The notes below the pieces were generated by a model. It saw only the letters and a program-made list of their open reading frames with translations, was not told the DNA's origin and did not search any database. Made by a program: the position numbers and the translations under genes. Positions 7,820-16,130 of a DNA stretch of 64,000 bases are shown in pieces. Source of the stretch: Sediminicoccus sp. KRV36 (GTDB taxonomy: Bacteria > Pseudomonadota > Alphaproteobacteria > Acetobacterales > Acetobacteraceae); NCBI RefSeq assembly GCF_023243115.1, contig NZ_CP085081.1:1116001-1180000 (forward strand), given 5' to 3'. Numbering within the stretch: the first letter of the stretch is position 1; every line of letters starts with the position of its first letter.

Positions 7820-8743
7820 CTACATGCTGCTGATCTGCGGCGCGGCCAGTGCGCCACGCAGCAGCACGATCTCATCCAGAGGGTCGACGAAGGCTGTGCC
7901 CTTCACCTCAGAGATGGTGCGCGCGCGCAGATAGCGGTGCACGCCGCGGGTCTGGGCCAGCTCCATTTCGGGGAAGGGGCCGGCGGGCGGGCCCTCCACC
8001 AGCGCCACCGTCACCAGGATGGCGCCGCGGGCCGAGCGGTCCAGCATGTCGGCCGTATCCTCGAAGGTGGGCAGGCTGCGCTCGGTCTCCTGCGTGACCT
8101 GCAGCAGGAGCTTGCCATGCAGGCCGCGCAGCGCCTCACGGAAGCGCAGCGTGGCCCGTTCCAGGCTGGCATAGCCGGTCGCCTCGGACGGATCGTAGCG
8201 ATGGAAGATCGTCGGGCCGTAGAGCTCGGAGAGGCGCACATGGCGGCAGAGATGGCCGTCGCTGCCGACGGGCCGATCCTCGGGGAGGATGGGCTCGTAA
8301 TCGGTGGCGAGCAGCAGCCCGGCGCAATCATCCACGATGCTGTCACGCACCGCTTCGGCCGGGATGGTCATCCAGTCGAAGGGGCCGGCCCAGCGGCGCA
8401 GGCCGCCGCGCCGGAGCATGCCGGCGGTGCCCGGCATGCAGCCCAGGCCGATACAGGCCAAGGGGGAAGGCCGCGCGGCGAGGCCAGGGGCGATCACATC
8501 CTCGATGCCGCGTCCGCCCATGGTGGCGAGCAGCCGGGTCTTTGCCTCGGTGCTGGTGTAGACGAGCTGCATGAAGTCGGACACGACCTCATCCAGTGAT
8601 TGGGTGGCGCCGCGGCGGGTGAGTTCCTCGGTGAAGGCGGTTTGCCAGTTGGGGTCCACGCTCCGCCCGAGGAAGGCCTGGTGGGTCGCGCGGATCACTG
8701 TTTCCAGGACGTCACGCGCGGGAAGCTGTGCAGGAATCGGCAT
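7820..8743 (-). CDS. DUF1796-like putative papain-like protein with DUF4214-like N-terminus
   Basis: A 307-residue soluble protein. Residues 1-70 look like a helical DUF4214-type segment (HQAFLGRSVDPNWQTAFTEEL). From about residue 95 the sequence ACIGLGC (Cys97, Cys102), LRRGGLRRWAGPFDW (residues 110-124) and a following acidic helix match DUF1796, predicted to be a papain-like cysteine peptidase fold. Proteins of this kind often sit in surface polysaccharide or glycan-modification loci. Here the neighbour (33 bases away, same strand) is a hexapeptide acetyltransferase, which agrees with that. No activity is known. Whether Cys97 or Cys102 aligns with the catalytic cysteine cannot be settled by eye. 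Confidence 0.6.
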   Translation of the reverse strand: MPIPAQLPARDVLETVIRATHQAFLGRSVDPNWQTAFTEELTRRGATQSLDEVVSDFMQLVYTSTEAKTRLLATMGGRGIEDVIAPGLAARPSPLACIGLGCMPGTAGMLRRGGLRRWAGPFDWMTIPAEAVRDSIVDDCAGLLLATDYEPILPEDRPVGSDGHLCRHVRLSELYGPTIFHRYDPSEATGYASLERATLRFREALRGLHGKLLLQVTQETERSLPTFEDTADMLDRSARGAILVTVALVEGPPAGPFPEMELAQTRGVHRYLRARTISEVKGTAFVDPLDEIVLLRGALAAPQISSM

Positions 8744-8776
8744 GGGCGAAGATGTGCAGGCGAAGGGGTAGCCTCG

Positions 8777-9328
8777 TCAACTGCGCCTGGGCCGCGCGGG
8801 GTTGCCGAGGACCATGGCGCCCGGGGCCACATCGCGCGTGATGACGCTGCCCGCGCCCACCACCGCGCCATCGCCGATGGTCACGCCGGGCAGCAGGATG
8901 GCACCGCCGCCGATCCAGGCATCGGCCCCGATGCGGACGGGGCGGCCGAACTCGACCCCGGTGGCCCGCGTGGCCGCATCGCGGGGGTGATCGGCGGCGT
9001 AGATCTGCACGGCCGGGCCGATCTGCGCGCGGGCGCCGATGGTGACCTCGACCACGTCAAGGATCACCACGTTGAAATTCAGGAAGGCGCCTGCGCCGAG
9101 GCGGATGTTGAAGCCGTAGTCGCAATGGAAGGGCGGCCGGATCACCGCGCCAACGCCCAAGGCGCCCAGGCGTTCGGCCAGCAAGGCGTGACGCGCCTCG
9201 GCCGTCAGATGATGGGAGGTGTTGTAGCGGCCAAGCCAAGCGAGTGTGGCGGCCTGATCGGCCTGCAACTCGGGATCATCGGGCCGGTAGGACTGGCCCG
9301 CGAGCATGCGCTGCTTTTCAGTGGGCAT
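8777..9328 (-). CDS. Sugar O-acetyltransferase (maltose/galactoside acetyltransferase type)
   Basis: A 183-residue left-handed beta-helix acetyltransferase close in length to Maa/LacA. It begins with the Maa-type N-terminus (PTEKQRMLAG, YRPDDPELQADQ). It continues with P-F-H-C-D-Y-G-F-N-I, the active-site region ending in YAADHPRD (catalytic His), then hexapeptide repeats (IGADAWIGGGAILLPGVTIGDGAVVGAGSVIT) and the closing LGNPARP. It should move acetyl from acetyl-CoA to a sugar hydroxyl in the cytoplasm. The ATG at 9328 is preferred over one 14 codons earlier because it gives the family N-terminus. It is between rpsD and the DUF1796-like gene on the same strand. Confidence 0.88.
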   Translation of the reverse strand: MPTEKQRMLAGQSYRPDDPELQADQAATLAWLGRYNTSHHLTAEARHALLAERLGALGVGAVIRPPFHCDYGFNIRLGAGAFLNFNVVILDVVEVTIGARAQIGPAVQIYAADHPRDAATRATGVEFGRPVRIGADAWIGGGAILLPGVTIGDGAVVGAGSVITRDVAPGAMVLGNPARPRRS

Positions 9329-9332
9329 GGGC

Positions 9333-9368
9333 AGGGCCCGGTGCGGGCGCCGAAGCGCCCGCACCGGC
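9333..9368 (-). terminator. rpsD-proximal hairpin
   Basis: Directly after the rpsD stop the minus strand can fold GGTGCGGGCGC-TTCG-GCGCCCGCACC, an 11-bp stem on a stable UUCG tetraloop. No strong T-run follows. It probably ends or trims the rpsD transcript before the acetyltransferase gene. Confidence 0.6.
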
Positions 9369-9373
9369 ATTCA

Positions 9374-10015
9374 TCAACGCGAGTAGAATTCGACGACCAG
9401 GTTCGGTTCCATCTGCACCGGATAGGGCACATCGCTGAACTTGGGCGTGCGCAGGATGCGGCCGCGCATCGCGCGGTGATCCACCTCGATGTATTCCGGC
9501 ACGTCGCGGCCGGCTTCCTGGGCGGCGTCGAGCACCATGGTCAGCTGCTTGGACTTTTCCTTCACCTCGATGGTGTCGGTGTCCTTCACGCTGAAGCTCG
9601 GGATATTCACGCGCTTGCCATTCACCATGACGTGGCCATGGTTCACGAACTGGCGGGCCGCGAACGGCGTCACCGCGAACTTCATGCGGTAGATGATGGT
9701 GTCCAGCCGGCGCTCCAGCAGGTCAATCAGGTTCTCGGAGGTGTCGCCCTTGCGGCGTACGGCCTCATCGTAATACTTGCGGAACTGCTTCTCGCCGATA
9801 TTGGCGTAGTAACCCTTAAGCTTCTGCTTCGCCATGAGCTGGATGCCGAAATCGGTCGGCTTGTTCTTGCGGCGCTGGCCGTGCTGGCCGGGGCCGTAGG
9901 TGCGGGCCCCCTGCTCACCCTTGCGGGCCTTGACGACCGGGCTCTTGGCGCGGCCCCAGAGGTTCTCACCCAGGCGGCGATTGATCTTGTACTTGCTGGC
10001 AAGGCGCTTCGTCAT
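9374..10015 (-). CDS. rpsD: 30S ribosomal protein S4
   Basis: Ribosomal protein S4 binds 16S rRNA early in small-subunit assembly. The sequence begins [20 protein letters not shown], contains the [20 protein letters not shown] and [12 protein letters not shown] segments, and has the S4 RNA-binding domain ([35 protein letters not shown]). The ATG at 10015 is chosen because it gives the universal N-terminus. The frame stays open 14 codons further up but those residues are not S4-like. Length is about 213 residues, as expected. It is a stand-alone S4 gene, not part of a ribosomal protein operon. Confidence 0.97.
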   Translation of the reverse strand: MTKRLASKYKINRRLGENLWGRAKSPVVKARKGEQGARTYGPGQHGQRRKNKPTDFGIQLMAKQKLKGYYANIGEKQFRKYYDEAVRRKGDTSENLIDLLERRLDTIIYRMKFAVTPFAARQFVNHGHVMVNGKRVNIPSFSVKDTDTIEVKEKSKQLTMVLDAAQEAGRDVPEYIEVDHRAMRGRILRTPKFSDVPYPVQMEPNLVVEFYSR

Positions 10016-10274
10016 GCGCGACTCCCCGGCACCATTTCGGCACCGGACCTTCTTCATGTTGCGGGGCCATTCTCAGCCCAGCGGATTGTCCCGGTAGTCT
10101 CTCGTGCCCCGGAGCCTGATCGTGCCGGACCACTTCGGCCGGCGCGTCAATCAGTCCCCGTCACACATGAGCGGGCGCACGCCCCGAAGGCGTGTCCTCG
10201 TTCCCAGGAATGGCGGCGGTTTAGGTCGCGCGGCGGGCCTTGTCAAACCGGCGCCGAAACACCTACTGCGCGTC

Positions 10275-10475
10275 ATGGCAACGCGCGAAGAAATCCTGGT
10301 CCTGGGCCTGACCGCTGGCGTCACCGGCAGCCTGGTGGGCGGCATGATGCTTGGGCTCGGCATGGCCGCCATCGGGCAGGGCGTGCATATGGGCTGGCTG
10401 CTGGTCCTGCCGGCCGGGCCGGTGGGCGGGGGCCTTGGCTATCTTCTCGCGCGGAAGCTCGCAAACAGGAAGTGA
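10275..10475 (+). CDS. Small glycine-rich membrane protein
   Basis: A 66-residue protein with two hydrophobic, glycine-rich helices (LVLGLTAGVTGSLVGGMMLG and a second ending GGGLGYLLARK) separated by a short turn. It is probably an inner-membrane hairpin of unknown role. The ATG at 10275 is chosen because the peptide then begins with a short soluble lead (MATREEI) and a clean first helix. A longer frame upstream has coding-unlike composition. It lies divergent from rpsD and 44 bases before thrC, so it may share a transcript with thrC. I do not recognise a family. Confidence 0.55.
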   Translation: MATREEILVLGLTAGVTGSLVGGMMLGLGMAAIGQGVHMGWLLVLPAGPVGGGLGYLLARKLANRK

Positions 10476-10519
10476 CGGCAGCTACCCTTGGGCGCCCGCA
10501 GGGATTAAACCCGCACCCC

Positions 10520-11926
10520 ATGCAATATGTTTCCACCCGTGGTGAAGCCGCCCCGCGCGGTTTCGAGGATGTCCTGCTCGCTGGCCTCGCCGAGGATGGC
10601 GGGCTCTTCATGCCGGAATCCTGGCCGGTCCTCCGGCCTGACGAATGGCGCGCTCTGCGCGGCCTGCCCTATGCCGAGCTTTCGGCCCGCATCATCCATC
10701 GCTTCGTCGGCGATGCGCTGACGCTGGAGGAGCTGCACGGCCTGACCCGCGATGCCTATGCGAGCTTCCGCCACACCGCCGTGGTGCCGCTGGTGCAGCT
10801 CGGCCCGCGCGATTTCGCGCTGGAGCTGTTTCACGGCCCCACGCTCGCTTTCAAGGATGTGGCGCTGCAATTGCTCGGCCGCCTGTTCGATCATGTGCTG
10901 GCCAAGCGGGGTGAGCGCATCACCATCGTGGGTGCGACCAGCGGCGATACGGGTTCCGCCGCCATCGAGGCCTGCCGCGACCGCGCCGCCGTGGACATCG
11001 TCATCCTCCACCCTGAGGGCCGCACCAGTGAGGTGCAGCGCCGGCAGATGACCACCGTGATGTCGGCCAATGTCGCCAATATCGCCATCCAGGGCAGCTT
11101 CGATGATTGCCAGGATCTGGTGAAGGCGATGTTCGTGGATGCGGGGTTCCGCGGTGAAATGCGGCTCGCTGCCGTGAACTCCATCAACTGGGCGCGGATC
11201 GCGGCGCAGATCCCCTATTACGTCGCCTCCGCCCTGGCGCTGGGCGCGCCGGATCGGGAAGTGGCGGTCTCGGTGCCCACGGGCAATTTCGGCAATGTGC
11301 TGGCAGCCTGGGCGGCGAAGCAGATGGGCCTGCCGATTGCGAAGTTCATCGTGGGCAGCAACCGCAATGACATCCTCACGCGCTTCCTGGCCAGCAATGA
11401 CATGAGTGCCCGCGCGGTCGAGCCCTCGCTCTCGCCCTCCATGGACATTCAGGTGAGCAGCAATTTCGAGCGGCTGCTGTTCGAGCTGCTGGGCCGCGAC
11501 GCCAAGGCCACGGCGGCACAGATGCAAGGCTTCCGCGCCACGGGCCGCATGCCCATCCCCGATGCCGCCTGGCGTGCGGCCACGCGGCACTTCCAGGGCT
11601 TCATGCTGGATGATGCCGGCACCCTGGCCGAGATCGCCCATCTGCATCAGGCCGCGGGCTATCTCGCGGACCCGCACACGGCCATCGGCACGGCGGCCGC
11701 GCGGGCCTTGGCGCCGGCTGATCCGCATATGCCCGTCATCATCGCGGCCACCGCGCATCCGGCGAAATTCCCGGATGCGGTGCAGCGCGCCACGGGCATT
11801 CACCCGCCCTTGCCGCCCGCGCTGAGTGATCTTTATGAGCGCGAGGAGCGCTTCACCGTCCTGCCCAATGACCTTGCCGCCGCACAGGGTTTCGTGCGGC
11901 AGCACAGCCTTCGCAACGCCGCATGA
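10520..11926 (+). CDS. thrC: Threonine synthase
   Basis: The pyridoxal-phosphate enzyme that makes L-threonine from O-phosphohomoserine. The 468-residue protein starts MQYVSTRGEAAPRGFEDVLLAGLAEDGGLFMPE, as in long-form bacterial ThrC. It contains the PLP lysine in GPTLAFKDVALQLLGR (about residue 112), the phosphate-binding ATSGDTGSAAIEA, and PTGNFGNVLAAWAAKQMGLP. The ATG at 10520 is selected for the family N-terminus. The M16 peptidase gene follows within 15 bases, and pmbA overlaps that gene, so the three form one operon. Confidence 0.97.
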   Translation: MQYVSTRGEAAPRGFEDVLLAGLAEDGGLFMPESWPVLRPDEWRALRGLPYAELSARIIHRFVGDALTLEELHGLTRDAYASFRHTAVVPLVQLGPRDFALELFHGPTLAFKDVALQLLGRLFDHVLAKRGERITIVGATSGDTGSAAIEACRDRAAVDIVILHPEGRTSEVQRRQMTTVMSANVANIAIQGSFDDCQDLVKAMFVDAGFRGEMRLAAVNSINWARIAAQIPYYVASALALGAPDREVAVSVPTGNFGNVLAAWAAKQMGLPIAKFIVGSNRNDILTRFLASNDMSARAVEPSLSPSMDIQVSSNFERLLFELLGRDAKATAAQMQGFRATGRMPIPDAAWRAATRHFQGFMLDDAGTLAEIAHLHQAAGYLADPHTAIGTAAARALAPADPHMPVIIAATAHPAKFPDAVQRATGIHPPLPPALSDLYEREERFTVLPNDLAAAQGFVRQHSLRNAA

Positions 11927-11940
11927 CCCCCGGGAACAGC

Positions 11941-13206
11941 ATGACCGATTCCGTCCGCCTCACGCGCCTGCCCAGCGGCCTTCTTGTCGTCAGCGAGCAT
12001 ATGCCGCGCGTCGAGACCGTCTCCATCGGCGCCTATGTGCATGCCGGCACGCGCAATGAGACGGCCGAGGAAAACGGCGCCTCGCACTTCCTCGAACACA
12101 TGGCCTTCAAGGGCACCCAGCGCCGTGATGCCCCGGCGATTGCGCGCGAGATCGAGAATGTCGGCGGCCACATCAACGCCTATACGGCGCGCGAGCAGAC
12201 CGCCTATTACTGCAAGGTGCTGAAGGAAGACATGGGCCTGGCCGCCGACATCATCGGCGATATCCTCTGCCATTCCACCCTGATCCCCGAGGAGCTGGAG
12301 CGCGAGCGCGGCGTGATCCTGCAGGAGATCGGCCAGGCGAATGACACGCCGGATGACATCATCTTCGATCACTTCCAGCATGCCTGCTTCCCCGATCAGG
12401 CGATGGGCCGGCCCACGCTGGGCACGGAAGAGATCATCGAGAAAATGCCGCGTGAGGCGCTGACGCAATACATGGCGCGCCACTACGGCCCCTCGCGCAT
12501 GGTGGTCGCGGCCGCCGGTGCGCTGGATCACGACGCGCTGCTGGACATGGTGGGCGAGCATTTCCGCGACCTGCCCGACGTGACACCGCATCAGCCCGAA
12601 CTGGCACGCTATGCCGGCGGCGAATTCCGCGAGGAGCGTGAACTGGACCAGGTGCATCTGGTGCTGGGCTTCCCCTCCACCCACTACACCGACCCAGATC
12701 ATTATCCGGTGATGCTGCTTTCCACCTTGCTGGGCGGCGGCATGTCCTCCCGCCTGTTCCAGGAAATCCGCGAGAAGCGGGGCCTCGTCTATTCCATCTA
12801 TTCCTTCGCGCATCCTTACGATGATGCGGGCGTCTTCGCGCTCTACGCCGGCACGGGCGAGGACCAGGTGGCGGAACTGCTGCCCGTCGCCATCGAGGAG
12901 CTACGCCGTGTGCGCGGCGATGTGACGGAGGATGAGCTGAACCGTGCCAAGGCGCAGCTGCGCGCCTCGCTTCTCATGTCGCTGGAATCCACGGGCTCGC
13001 GCTGCGAGCAGATTGCGCGGCAATTGCAGGTGCATGGCCGCATCATCCCGACCGAGGAAACCAAGCAGCGCATCGCCGCCGTCACGGTCGAGGATATTCA
13101 GCGCGCGGCCAAGCGCATCTTTGCGGGCAAGCCGACGCTGGCGACGATGGGGCCGATCGGCAAGGTGATGGGCCTCGCCGAAATCGCGGAGAAGATGGCG
13201 GCATGA
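11941..13206 (+). CDS. M16 family zinc peptidase (processing-peptidase type)
   Basis: A 421-residue insulinase-like peptidase. The inverted zinc motif HFLEH (H-x-x-E-H) lies in ENGASHFLEHMAFKGT at about residues 47-62. The distal zinc-ligand region is RERGVILQEIGQANDTPDD. The C-terminal half carries LSTLLGGGMSSRLFQEIREKRGLVYSIYSF, typical of the mitochondrial processing-peptidase beta-like group. It is probably cytoplasmic or periplasmic. No clear signal peptide is visible. An ATG at 11923 overlaps the thrC stop (ATGA) and would add six residues. The ATG at 11941 gives the family N-terminus MTDSVRLTRLPSGLLVV and is preferred. Its stop overlaps pmbA (ATGA at 13203-13206). Confidence 0.92.
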   Translation: MTDSVRLTRLPSGLLVVSEHMPRVETVSIGAYVHAGTRNETAEENGASHFLEHMAFKGTQRRDAPAIAREIENVGGHINAYTAREQTAYYCKVLKEDMGLAADIIGDILCHSTLIPEELERERGVILQEIGQANDTPDDIIFDHFQHACFPDQAMGRPTLGTEEIIEKMPREALTQYMARHYGPSRMVVAAAGALDHDALLDMVGEHFRDLPDVTPHQPELARYAGGEFREERELDQVHLVLGFPSTHYTDPDHYPVMLLSTLLGGGMSSRLFQEIREKRGLVYSIYSFAHPYDDAGVFALYAGTGEDQVAELLPVAIEELRRVRGDVTEDELNRAKAQLRASLLMSLESTGSRCEQIARQLQVHGRIIPTEETKQRIAAVTVEDIQRAAKRIFAGKPTLATMGPIGKVMGLAEIAEKMAA

Positions 13207-14573
13207 GCGGGTCCGATCGCGAAGCGGAGCGCAGCGTGGATCGGCCCCGCCAGCCAAACGCGGATGTTCTGAACGCCCTGCTGGATGCGGCACGCCGCGC
13301 CGGCGCGGAACAGGCCGATGCGCTGCTGGTGCATTCCGCCTCGCTCTCCGTGCAGCGCCGCCTCGGCGCCATCGAGGAGCTGGAGCGTGCCGAGAGCAGT
13401 GATCTCGGCCTGCGCGTCTTCATCGGCAAGCGCGTCGCCATCGTCAGCGGCACGGATATGTCGCCCTCGGGTTTCGCGGCCCTGGCCGAGCGCGCCGTCG
13501 CGATGGCGCGCGTCGTGCCGGAGGATGCGCTGGCCACATTGTTGGATGCGCCGGCACCTCTCACCGGTCTTGATCTGGGCGATGCTCTGGAGCCCGATGC
13601 GGATGCCCTGCTGGCCCGCGCGGCCCTGGCCGAGGAAGCCGCCATGGCCGTGCCGGGTGTCACAAACAGCGAGGGCGCTTCGGCCGGATGGTCCCGTGCC
13701 ACGCGCGCGCTGGCGACGACGCGCGGCTTCTTTGGCGAATATACCCGTGCCTCGCATTCCATCTCGGCCACGGCGCTGGCCGGTGCGGGCACCGGCATGC
13801 AGCGCGATTATGATTACTCCAGCGCCAGTCACCTCGCCGATCTCGATGACGCTGCCCTGCTGGGCCGGCGCGCGGGTGAGCAGGCGGTGGCGCGGCTGAA
13901 CCCGACGCGTCCGGCCAGCACGCGGCTTTCCGTGGTGTATCATCCGCGCGTCGCGGCCTCGCTGCTCGGGCATCTGGTGAGTGCGATCAATGGCGCGTCC
14001 ATCGCGCGCGGGACTTCCTTCCTGAAGGATGCGATGGGCCAGCAGATCCTGCCACGCGGCATGTTCGTGATGGATGATCCGCTGCGCCCGCGCGGCCCGC
14101 GCAGCCGCCCCTTCGATGGCGAGGGCCAGCCGGGCATTCGCCGCGCGCTGATCGAGGATGGTGTGCTGACCACCTGGCTGCTGGATGGCCGCAGCGCGAA
14201 GCAGCTGGGCCTCACCACCACCGGCCACGCCGCGCGCGGCACCGGCGGCCCGCCTTCGCCAGCCCCCACCAATCTCTGGCTGGAGCCGGGCGATGTGACG
14301 CCCGCCGCCTTGATGAGCGATATCCGCGAGGGGCTCTACATCACGGAACTCATCGGCATGGGCGTGAACGGCATCACCGGCGATTACTCACGCGGGGCGG
14401 CCGGCTTCATGATCCGTGACGGGCAACTGGCCGAGGCGGTGGGCGAGATCACCATCGCCGGCAAGCTGCCCGAGATGTTCCTCGCCATGCGCGCGGCCAA
14501 TGACCTGGAATTCCGGCGCGGCAGCGATGCGCCGACGATCCGCGTGGACGGGATGACGCTGGCCGGCGCGTAG
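13203..14573 (+). CDS. pmbA: TldD/PmbA family protein, PmbA (TldE)
   Basis: A 456-residue PmbA homologue, the non-catalytic partner of the TldD metallopeptidase. The TldD/TldE heterodimer trims peptides such as microcin precursors. Supporting segments are LGAIEELERAESSDLGLRVFIGKRVAIVSGTD, NSEGASAGW, LLDGRSAKQLGL, TNLWLEPGD, and GLYITELIGMGVNGITGDYSRGAAGFMI. It has no metal-binding HExxxH, as expected for the E subunit. The start overlaps the M16 peptidase stop by four bases. Odd: residues 3-16 (SGSDREAERSVDRPRQ region) come from a palindromic repeat copy inserted right after the start codon. The catalytic partner tldD is not in the window. Confidence 0.93.
   Translation: MSGSDREAERSVDRPRQPNADVLNALLDAARRAGAEQADALLVHSASLSVQRRLGAIEELERAESSDLGLRVFIGKRVAIVSGTDMSPSGFAALAERAVAMARVVPEDALATLLDAPAPLTGLDLGDALEPDADALLARAALAEEAAMAVPGVTNSEGASAGWSRATRALATTRGFFGEYTRASHSISATALAGAGTGMQRDYDYSSASHLADLDDAALLGRRAGEQAVARLNPTRPASTRLSVVYHPRVAASLLGHLVSAINGASIARGTSFLKDAMGQQILPRGMFVMDDPLRPRGPRSRPFDGEGQPGIRRALIEDGVLTTWLLDGRSAKQLGLTTTGHAARGTGGPPSPAPTNLWLEPGDVTPAALMSDIREGLYITELIGMGVNGITGDYSRGAAGFMIRDGQLAEAVGEITIAGKLPEMFLAMRAANDLEFRRGSDAPTIRVDGMTLAGA
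13208..13248. repeat. Palindromic element copy inside the pmbA start
   Basis: The bases just after the pmbA start codon read GGGTCCGATCGCGAAGCGG, then GAGCGCAGCGTGGATCGGCC. They form an inverted repeat closed by CCGATC and GATCGG. The same ends and similar interior occur in the array at 15857-16126 and at 35112-35223. This copy lies in frame and is translated. Confidence 0.7.
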
Positions 14574-14653
14574 AGCGCCCTCCGTCCTGATGGGAATGTC
14601 GGGAAGGCGGCAGGCTCGCACAATAACCGGCGATCTCTCCGGCCTTGGTGGCG

Positions 14654-15853
14654 CTACTCGGCCGCCGCCAGGGAGACACGCCGCACGCGCCGTGTCTCCT
14701 GCCAGAGGGCGCTCGCCACCGCCAGGCCGAGGCAGGAGGCGGCCGCGATGAACACCATCTGCGGCTGCCCGTGATCGAGCAGCCAGCCACAGGCCAGCGG
14801 CCCGGCCATGCCGCCGATATTGAAGCCGGTGCTCACCACGCCGAACACCGCGCCCGCCTGGCCCGGCGGTGCCGCTGCGCGCACCAGCATGTCGCGCGAG
14901 GGCATGATCATGCCGGAGAGGAAGCCCGAGAGGCCCATCACCAGCAGCAGCGGCAGGGGTGACCAGGCGATGCTGCCCGCGACCAGGAACAGCAGCGCCG
15001 CACAGCCCAGCCCGGCGGCGGCCACCAGCCCGTGGCGCTTGGTGCGGTCCGCCACATAGCCGCCCACCAGCACGCCGGCGGCACTCATCGCCAGCCAGGC
15101 GGTGAGCGCGATATTCCCCGCGGTGAGGGAGGTGCCATGCGCCGCATTCCAGGCCGAGACGGCAAAGCCCTGGATGCTGGAATTGGACAGCGCGATCAGC
15201 ACGAAGAAGGCCAGCAGCGTCATCACCGCAGCGTTCAGCAGGCGGGGTGCGCCGGGTGCGGGCTTGGCGCGCGCGGGCTGGCTGCGTTCGGCCAGCGCCT
15301 CGCGCAGCAGCGGCAGGGCTGCGAGCGGGCCGAGCAACCCGGCCAGCACCAGCGCGAAGCCGACACCGCCGAGGCTCGCCGCGCCCAGCATCAGCGCCGG
15401 GGCAACGGCGCTGCCGGCATAGCCGGCGAAGGTGTGCAGGGAGAAAGCGCGGCCCACATGCGCCTCCTGGATCGAGCTGCCCAGGATGGCGTAATCGGCC
15501 GGGTGATAGACGGCGTTGGCGAGGCCCGCGAGGGCCATGGCCGCCAGCAGCCAGGCATAGCTGCCGCCGATCCCGGCCATGGCGAAGGCAAAGCCCCCCA
15601 GCAGCAGGCCCGAGACCAGCGCGCGGCGCGGCCCCACGCGGTCCACCAGGAAGCCCATCGGCGCCTGGGTGCAGGCCGAGACGATGTTGAACAGCGTCAG
15701 CGCGAAGCCGAGTTCCAGGAAGGTGACGCCCATGCTGTCACGCAGCAACGGAAACAGCGGCGGCAGGGCCAGGATATGCACGTGGCTGACGAAATGCGCG
15801 CCGGAGACTGAGCCAAGGATGCGGCGCTCCTCGGGGGCGAAGGCGGTGGTCAT
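14654..15853 (-). CDS. MFS transporter
   Basis: A 399-residue major facilitator protein with 12 hydrophobic segments. The loop-2 signature is PMGFLVDRVGPRRALVSG, and GGYVADRTKRHGLVAA occupies the equivalent position in the second half. It is expected in the inner membrane. The substrate is unknown. The ATG at 15853 lies against the end of a tandem-repeat array, the last unit of which supplies a GGAG six bases upstream. It reads in the same direction as polA, 277 bases downstream of it, and could be co-transcribed. It converges with pmbA across a 79-base gap with no clear terminator. Confidence 0.88.
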   Translation of the reverse strand: MTTAFAPEERRILGSVSGAHFVSHVHILALPPLFPLLRDSMGVTFLELGFALTLFNIVSACTQAPMGFLVDRVGPRRALVSGLLLGGFAFAMAGIGGSYAWLLAAMALAGLANAVYHPADYAILGSSIQEAHVGRAFSLHTFAGYAGSAVAPALMLGAASLGGVGFALVLAGLLGPLAALPLLREALAERSQPARAKPAPGAPRLLNAAVMTLLAFFVLIALSNSSIQGFAVSAWNAAHGTSLTAGNIALTAWLAMSAAGVLVGGYVADRTKRHGLVAAAGLGCAALLFLVAGSIAWSPLPLLLVMGLSGFLSGMIMPSRDMLVRAAAPPGQAGAVFGVVSTGFNIGGMAGPLACGWLLDHGQPQMVFIAAASCLGLAVASALWQETRRVRRVSLAAAE

Positions 15854-15856
15854 GTC

Positions 15857-16126
15857 CGCTCCGATCGTGCGCGGCGCGCTTCGCCGCGTGCGTGGATCGG
15901 CGCGGCAACCCGCTCCGATCGTGCGCGGCGCGCTTCACCGCGTGCGTGGATCGGCGCGGCAACCCGCTCCGATCGTGCGCGGCGCGCTTCGCCGCGTGCG
16001 TGGATCGGCGCGGCAACCCACCCCGATCGTGCGCGGCGCGCTTCGCCGCGTGCGTGGATCGGCGCGGCAACCCGCTCCGATCGTGGCCGGCGCACTTCGC
16101 CGGGCGCGTGAATCGGCGCGGCCAAC
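15857..16126. repeat. Tandem array, five 54-bp palindromic units
   Basis: Five head-to-tail units of exactly 54 bases begin at 15861, 15915, 15969, 16023 and 16077 (each starting CCGATCG). The first four are nearly identical and the fifth is diverged. Each unit contains an inverted repeat closed by CCGATC / GATCGG with a GCGCGGCG-CGCTT-CGCCGCG-like inner stem. The array fills the whole gap between the polA stop and the MFS start. A minus-strand frame runs through all of it, from TTG at 16134 (overlapping the polA stop) to a TGA at 15850-15852 that overlaps the MFS ATG. It would encode 94 residues with an 18-residue period (VAAPIHARGEARRARSER). Confidence 0.9.
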
Positions 16127-16130
16127 ATGC

